From Anaerolineaceae bacterium UBA5311 (GTDB lineage: Bacteria > Chloroflexota > Anaerolineae > Anaerolineales > Anaerolineaceae): a stretch of 15,476 nt of DNA. Each line of letters begins with the position of its first letter. Position 1 is the first letter of the stretch. Made by a program: the position numbers and the translations under genes. A model generated the notes under the pieces. The model saw only the letters and a program-made list of their open reading frames with translations, had not been told where the DNA came from and ran no database searches. Shown one piece after another: positions 11,499-15,476 of the stretch. The stretch is taken from NCBI GenBank assembly GCA_002411175.1, contig DHRN01000075.1, forward strand, positions 2,162-17,637. Direction: 5' to 3'.

Positions 11499-13347
11499 GG
11501 GGATTTGAGGAAGCACCAAGACCTTGTTTACCTTTTTGGAGAAGTTCACCGGTTTCCTCGATGTATTCGGGAGATTGATGGCGGAAGTAGGTGTTGTAGA
11601 GACCGGCATAGTGCCCGTTGGTCGCCAGGAGGTCGTCGTGTGTGCCTTCTTCGAGAATTTTGCCATTGTCGAGAACGATGATCCGGTCGGCGGATTTTAC
11701 AGTTGAAAGGCGATGGGCGATCAGGATGCTGGTAGAAAGAGAGAGGATCAGACCGAGTGCTTCCTGGATTTGTTGTTCGGTGAAAGGGTCAACACTGGCT
11801 GTGGCTTCATCGAGGATGAAAATTGCAGGTCGGCGAACAAGCACACGCATCAGGGCGACAAGCTGCCGCTGACCCATTGAGATGTGGGCTCCGCGCTCAC
11901 CAACCTGGGTATCCAGCCCCTGGGAAAAGGTTTCGAGCCACTCGCCATTTCCGATGGTTTTTGCCAGGGATAAAATCTCTTCTCGAGTAACCTCAGGTTT
12001 GGCGAAACGGATGTTTTCTTCGATGGTGCCTTCGAAGAGGAAGGGGACCTGGTTGACGATGCCCATCTGGTTGCGCAGATCTGTGAGGTTGTATTTGCGT
12101 ATGTCGATATCGTCGATGAGCAGTTCGCCTTCCTGGAATTCGTAAAAGCGGGACACCAGGCGGGCGATCGATGATTTGCCAGCCCCGGTATGACCGACGA
12201 TGGCGATGTTTTCCCCTGGTTTGATGTGGAGGTCAAAATCATCGAGAATCGGGATATTGGGAAGGTAGCTGAACTTAAGATGGTTGAAGTCTATTTTGCC
12301 TTTTATTTCCGAAACAGGAAGGTTATCGGTTTGTTTAACGCTATGTTCACTGTCGATCAAAGCAAAGATGCGTTCGGCAGCGGAGAGTCCTGTCTGAACC
12401 TGGTTCCAGTAGGAAGTGATGCTCAAAATTGGCATGAGGAAACGGTCGCTGGATAGTAAGATCAGATACCAGGCGCCCACGGTGATTAAACCCTGTTCAA
12501 CGCTCAGTGCGCCGAAATAAACCTGCAATGCGATAGAAATACCGCTAAGGGTGCGCATAGTAGGGAATACTATGGAAAGAACCAAACCTCGTTTCACGTT
12601 CACTTTATAGGAGGTAATGTTGGAATCCTGGAATTCCCGGTAGATGGCTTCTTCCTGGCGAAAGTTTTTCGCGATGGAGATGCCGCTGATAGTCTCTTTG
12701 ATTGTCGCGTTGACATTCGCCATGGCTCTCATACCAGTCGTCGTCACCCTGCGGGCAAGCTTACGATAACTGGCTACGATAATCACGACCAGCGGAACGA
12801 ACAACATCAATCCGGAAGCCAGGCGCCATTCGGTGTTGAATAAAATGAAGGCAACAATGATGGATTGGACAGTGCTGGACAAGACATCAGTGGTCAGACG
12901 AATAAGGACTGCGAAATCTTCGCTGTCAGTGGTGATACGGGAGACGATTCGTCCAGAAGAAAGTTTGTCGTGGAAAGACAGATCCTGCCGTACAGATGCC
13001 GTAAACGCATCCACCGTCAGATCACGAATAACTTTGCCAACTACGCGTACCATCAGGCGGCGTAAGATGTAGTAAAAGATATAACCTAAAATTTCAACGA
13101 AGATTACCGCGATAACCAGGGGAAGGAAGGCGGTTAACGGGGCGTTTCCTCCCGAATTTTGGTCGATGATCATCGAGACCAAGACCGGGGGCAGAGCGCC
13201 GGCACCTGCCTGCAGCAGAACAATCAGGAAGATTGCAAAAAGGCTCTGTTTGTATGGCTTTGTATATGCCCAAATGCGGTTGAGCAAGGTCTTGTTGCTA
13301 TAAGTGCGGTCGTAAGATTCGGCGGACAGTCCTCTGTGAAAGCCCAT
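11494..13347 (-). CDS. ABC exporter half-transporter with catalytic ATP site (heterodimer subunit 2)
   Basis: A 617-residue type IV ABC exporter half: six predicted transmembrane segments (about residues 36-320) fused to an ATPase domain (about 350-585). The Walker A GHTGAGKS is at 385-392. Walker B IFILDE ends in the catalytic E514, and the H-loop is H545 in IAHRLS. The signature motif is ISMGQ (489-493) instead of LSGGQ. That deviation, together with the missing Walker B glutamate in the partner gene just upstream, is the pattern of heterodimeric exporters such as TM287/288 and BmrCD, where one ATP site is degenerate. It starts two bases after the partner's stop and has a GAGGT site. The substrate cannot be told from the sequence; drugs, lipids and peptides are all possible. 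Confidence 0.93.
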   Translation of the reverse strand: MGFHRGLSAESYDRTYSNKTLLNRIWAYTKPYKQSLFAIFLIVLLQAGAGALPPVLVSMIIDQNSGGNAPLTAFLPLVIAVIFVEILGYIFYYILRRLMVRVVGKVIRDLTVDAFTASVRQDLSFHDKLSSGRIVSRITTDSEDFAVLIRLTTDVLSSTVQSIIVAFILFNTEWRLASGLMLFVPLVVIIVASYRKLARRVTTTGMRAMANVNATIKETISGISIAKNFRQEEAIYREFQDSNITSYKVNVKRGLVLSIVFPTMRTLSGISIALQVYFGALSVEQGLITVGAWYLILLSSDRFLMPILSITSYWNQVQTGLSAAERIFALIDSEHSVKQTDNLPVSEIKGKIDFNHLKFSYLPNIPILDDFDLHIKPGENIAIVGHTGAGKSSIARLVSRFYEFQEGELLIDDIDIRKYNLTDLRNQMGIVNQVPFLFEGTIEENIRFAKPEVTREEILSLAKTIGNGEWLETFSQGLDTQVGERGAHISMGQRQLVALMRVLVRRPAIFILDEATASVDPFTEQQIQEALGLILSLSTSILIAHRLSTVKSADRIIVLDNGKILEEGTHDDLLATNGHYAGLYNTYFRHQSPEYIEETGELLQKGKQGLGASSNPL

Positions 13348-13349
13348 CT

Positions 13350-15104
13350 TTATACCTCACTAAAAATAGCCTGGTAGGCGGGAGAAGTTTCCATCAGTTT
13401 GTCGTGCGTCCCAATATCAGAAATCTGACCTTTTCGCATGACAATGATCAGGTCAGCCCAGCGAATTTGAGATAAACGATGGGTAATGATAAAAGTTGTG
13501 CGACCGGCTGACGCTGTGATGATTGCGCGCTGGATCTCATCTTCGGTCTGACTGTCGATAGCGCTGGTGGAATCGTCGAGGATCAGGATGCGTGGGTCGG
13601 TCAGAAAGGCGCGCGCAAGGGCAAGCCGCTGGCGCTGACCGCCAGATATAGTTGCACCGCGCTCTCCGATGACTGTTTCGTAACCGTCTTTCAGCTCACT
13701 GATGAAATTGGCAGCCTGGGCTTTTTCTGCGGCGATGTGAATTTCATCCTCATCGGCTTCAGGTTTCCCAAAGGCGATGTTGTCGGCTACTGTCTTTGAG
13801 AAGAGAAAAATGTCTTGCTCAATGATCGAAATCTGGCTGCGCAGGCTGTCCAGCTTCCAATCACGCAGGTCGACATTGTCGACGAGCACCTGACCCAGAG
13901 TAGGATCATAAGTGCGGTTTATCAGGCGTATCAGGCTGGTTTTCCCTGAACCTGTTTGACCAACAATGGCGACGGTTTGACCAGCTTTGACTTTGAAGCT
14001 GAGGTTTTTGAGGGTTGGACTGCCTTCGTCATAGGCGAAACTGACGTTTTTGAATTCGATGTCCCCGTGGATCTCAGCTTCGTGACCATCGTTGTTTTCG
14101 TCCAGATTGTTTTCAGTGTTCATAATCTGCAGCAGGCGTCTTGCACCTGCCAGACCAGAGGAAATCATCGAATAAGAACGGATCGAAGTGTTGGTTGGAA
14201 ATCCGAGCATCGAAAGCGCGCTGAAGTAAGTCAGGACAGAACCAAACTCAATTAGACCCTGGCGTGCCAGGATGAGCGAATGCAGCAAACCGAAGCCCAT
14301 CGCCAGGGCGAGCAGGAGTAAAGGCAGGAAGCGTGCTTCGATGTCTCCTTGTTTAATGGTGGCATCACGATAAGCGATGGTATTTTTACGGAATAGCTCG
14401 ATTTCGGTTTCTTCCTGGGCTGCGGCTTTTACAGTTTCGATCCCGTCGATGTCTTCTGTAAGCCGGCTGTTCATCGTACCGAAGGTTGACCGGACCTCAG
14501 TCGTGACCGGTTTAAGGATGCGCAGATAATGCCAGATGGAAATAAAATAAGCAACTATGAAGATAATCGGTGTCAGTAACAGTGCGGGATGAATGGACGC
14601 GCCGATTGTCAGCGGGATGAACAAAAAGTTAATTGAGCCGAATACCATGTTGATTCCGGGGCTGAAAATATAGTTTACTTCCCGGATGTCGTTGGTTGCC
14701 CTTGCCATCAGGTCGCCGATTGACTGCAGGCTGTGGAAGGTCATGCTTTTGCCCAGGAGGCTGATGTAAAACTCCTCGCGGATGTCGCGTTCGATCATCT
14801 GAGCAACCACTTCGAAGCCGAAATTGCGTGAGAATTGCATCAGACCACGTAATGTTTGAGTGGTGGCGATAATGGCGGCGCTTCTCAAAAAAACCTCGTG
14901 AGCCGGCATGCCTGAAGTGAGGTTTTCAAAAACGTTCCCAAACTCAATTGCCGGAACACCAGCCAGGGCTGCGTTTCCGATTGCGCCCAGGGCGGCAACC
15001 AGGAATATTGCCCAGTGATTCAGGGCATGACCAAAAACCCACTTGATCGGACTGGAGCGCCAGGTTTTATACTTGAATGGGATTGAAAATTCGCTAATTG
15101 TCAT
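13350..15104 (-). CDS. ABC exporter half-transporter with degenerate ATP site (heterodimer subunit 1)
   Basis: A 584-residue type IV ABC exporter half when started at MTISEFSIPFKYKTW. The frame extends 60 codons upstream to 15284, but that part is translated heptamer-repeat DNA and is not membrane-protein-like. Six transmembrane segments (about 30-310) precede the ATPase domain. Walker A GQTGSGKT is at 382-389, signature ISGGQ at 486-490, and the H-loop is H542 in ITHRLS. Walker B reads LILDD, so D511 replaces the catalytic glutamate. With the canonical glutamate in the partner and its altered signature, this defines the degenerate site of a heterodimer. No ribosome binding site is evident before the ATG. 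It is the first gene of the leftward block. Confidence 0.92.
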   Translation of the reverse strand: MTISEFSIPFKYKTWRSSPIKWVFGHALNHWAIFLVAALGAIGNAALAGVPAIEFGNVFENLTSGMPAHEVFLRSAAIIATTQTLRGLMQFSRNFGFEVVAQMIERDIREEFYISLLGKSMTFHSLQSIGDLMARATNDIREVNYIFSPGINMVFGSINFLFIPLTIGASIHPALLLTPIIFIVAYFISIWHYLRILKPVTTEVRSTFGTMNSRLTEDIDGIETVKAAAQEETEIELFRKNTIAYRDATIKQGDIEARFLPLLLLALAMGFGLLHSLILARQGLIEFGSVLTYFSALSMLGFPTNTSIRSYSMISSGLAGARRLLQIMNTENNLDENNDGHEAEIHGDIEFKNVSFAYDEGSPTLKNLSFKVKAGQTVAIVGQTGSGKTSLIRLINRTYDPTLGQVLVDNVDLRDWKLDSLRSQISIIEQDIFLFSKTVADNIAFGKPEADEDEIHIAAEKAQAANFISELKDGYETVIGERGATISGGQRQRLALARAFLTDPRILILDDSTSAIDSQTEDEIQRAIITASAGRTTFIITHRLSQIRWADLIIVMRKGQISDIGTHDKLMETSPAYQAIFSEV

Positions 15105-15189
15105 ATTTGTAGTAACAGCCAATCCCAATTGTACCGTATCAGGCAGGACAGAGCGGTTTTTTACACAAAAATGAATGAGATAGGTAATG

Positions 15190-15273
15190 GGGAACAGGGA
15201 ATAGGGAATAGTGGGCGGGGAGCAGGGAGCCAGGAGCTGGGAGTCTGGAGCGGGGAGCCAGGAGCAGGGAACA
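15190..15273 (-). repeat. Degenerate heptanucleotide tandem array, 12 units
   Basis: On the plus strand 84 bases split without gaps into twelve seven-base units close to GGGAGCA (GGGAACA, GGGAATA twice, GTGGGCG, GGGAGCA, GGGAGCC, AGGAGCT, GGGAGTC, TGGAGCG, GGGAGCC, AGGAGCA, GGGAACA). This resembles the short tandemly repeated heptamers described in cyanobacteria. The rest of 15105-15476 is non-coding; it holds a CCCTC-TTTAG-GAGGG hairpin (15290-15304) and, near 15383-15396, TTCGTTCGCAATGA, a fragment resembling the REP-like core. I saw no convincing promoter for the ABC genes. Confidence 0.8.
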
Positions 15274-15476
15274 GTGCGCGACAACTACCCCCTCTTTAGG
15301 AGGGAACAACATCACCGTCAAAACGATTCCACACCCCCTCAATATACGGCATCGCTTGAACAAATGTCCCCCCCAACAAATTCTTCGTTCGCAATGACAG
15401 AGCGTGTCAAGTCAAATGATAATGTTATCGAACGGCCTCCGTTAGTTCAAATGATATTGATACTGAAGGTTCTTTA

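Overview
The window looks like a bacterial chromosome segment of intermediate GC content. Short dispersed palindromic repeats with a TGCGAG / CGCGATGAC core, degenerate heptanucleotide tandem arrays, a split glycine decarboxylase (gcvPA/gcvPB) and a heterodimeric ABC exporter would fit Chloroflexota (Anaerolineae-like). This is inference from general gene style; there is no rRNA or clade-specific marker here. Every gene except the insertion sequence is on the minus strand.

Layout from left to right. 1-187: two palindromic repeats facing each other. 188-1448: an apparently intact IS3-family insertion sequence (orfA, orfB, A7G slippery site, terminal inverted repeats) abutting the second palindrome. 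1628-6617: an accessory, defence-type island. In transcription order (right to left) it holds a bifunctional MmeI-like Type IIL restriction-methylation protein, a reverse transcriptase of the defence-associated (UG/DRT) kind, and a small protein with PD-(D/E)XK-nuclease features. The reverse transcriptase and nuclease genes are clearly AT-rich compared with the core genes. The restriction gene has an AT-rich block exactly where its target recognition domain should lie. 6618-7053: a non-coding patch of five REP-like repeats plus a larger palindrome. 7054-7089: a strong intrinsic terminator.

7106-15104: a leftward housekeeping block of six closely spaced genes: two ABC-exporter half-transporters, mnmA (tRNA 2-thiouridylase), gcvH, gcvPA and gcvPB, ending in the terminator. 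GcvH, GcvPA and GcvPB form the P and H parts of the glycine cleavage system; gcvT is not in the window. The exporter halves have the complementary motif changes expected of a heterodimer with one degenerate ATP site. 15105-15476 is non-coding and carries a 12-unit heptamer array.

The most interesting part is the reverse transcriptase with its downstream nuclease-like gene. Similar AT-rich palindromes lie on both sides of the reverse transcriptase gene, and the nuclease gene has its own near-consensus promoter overlapping one of them. This may be a two-component RT defence system that is not one of the well-known DRT arrangements.
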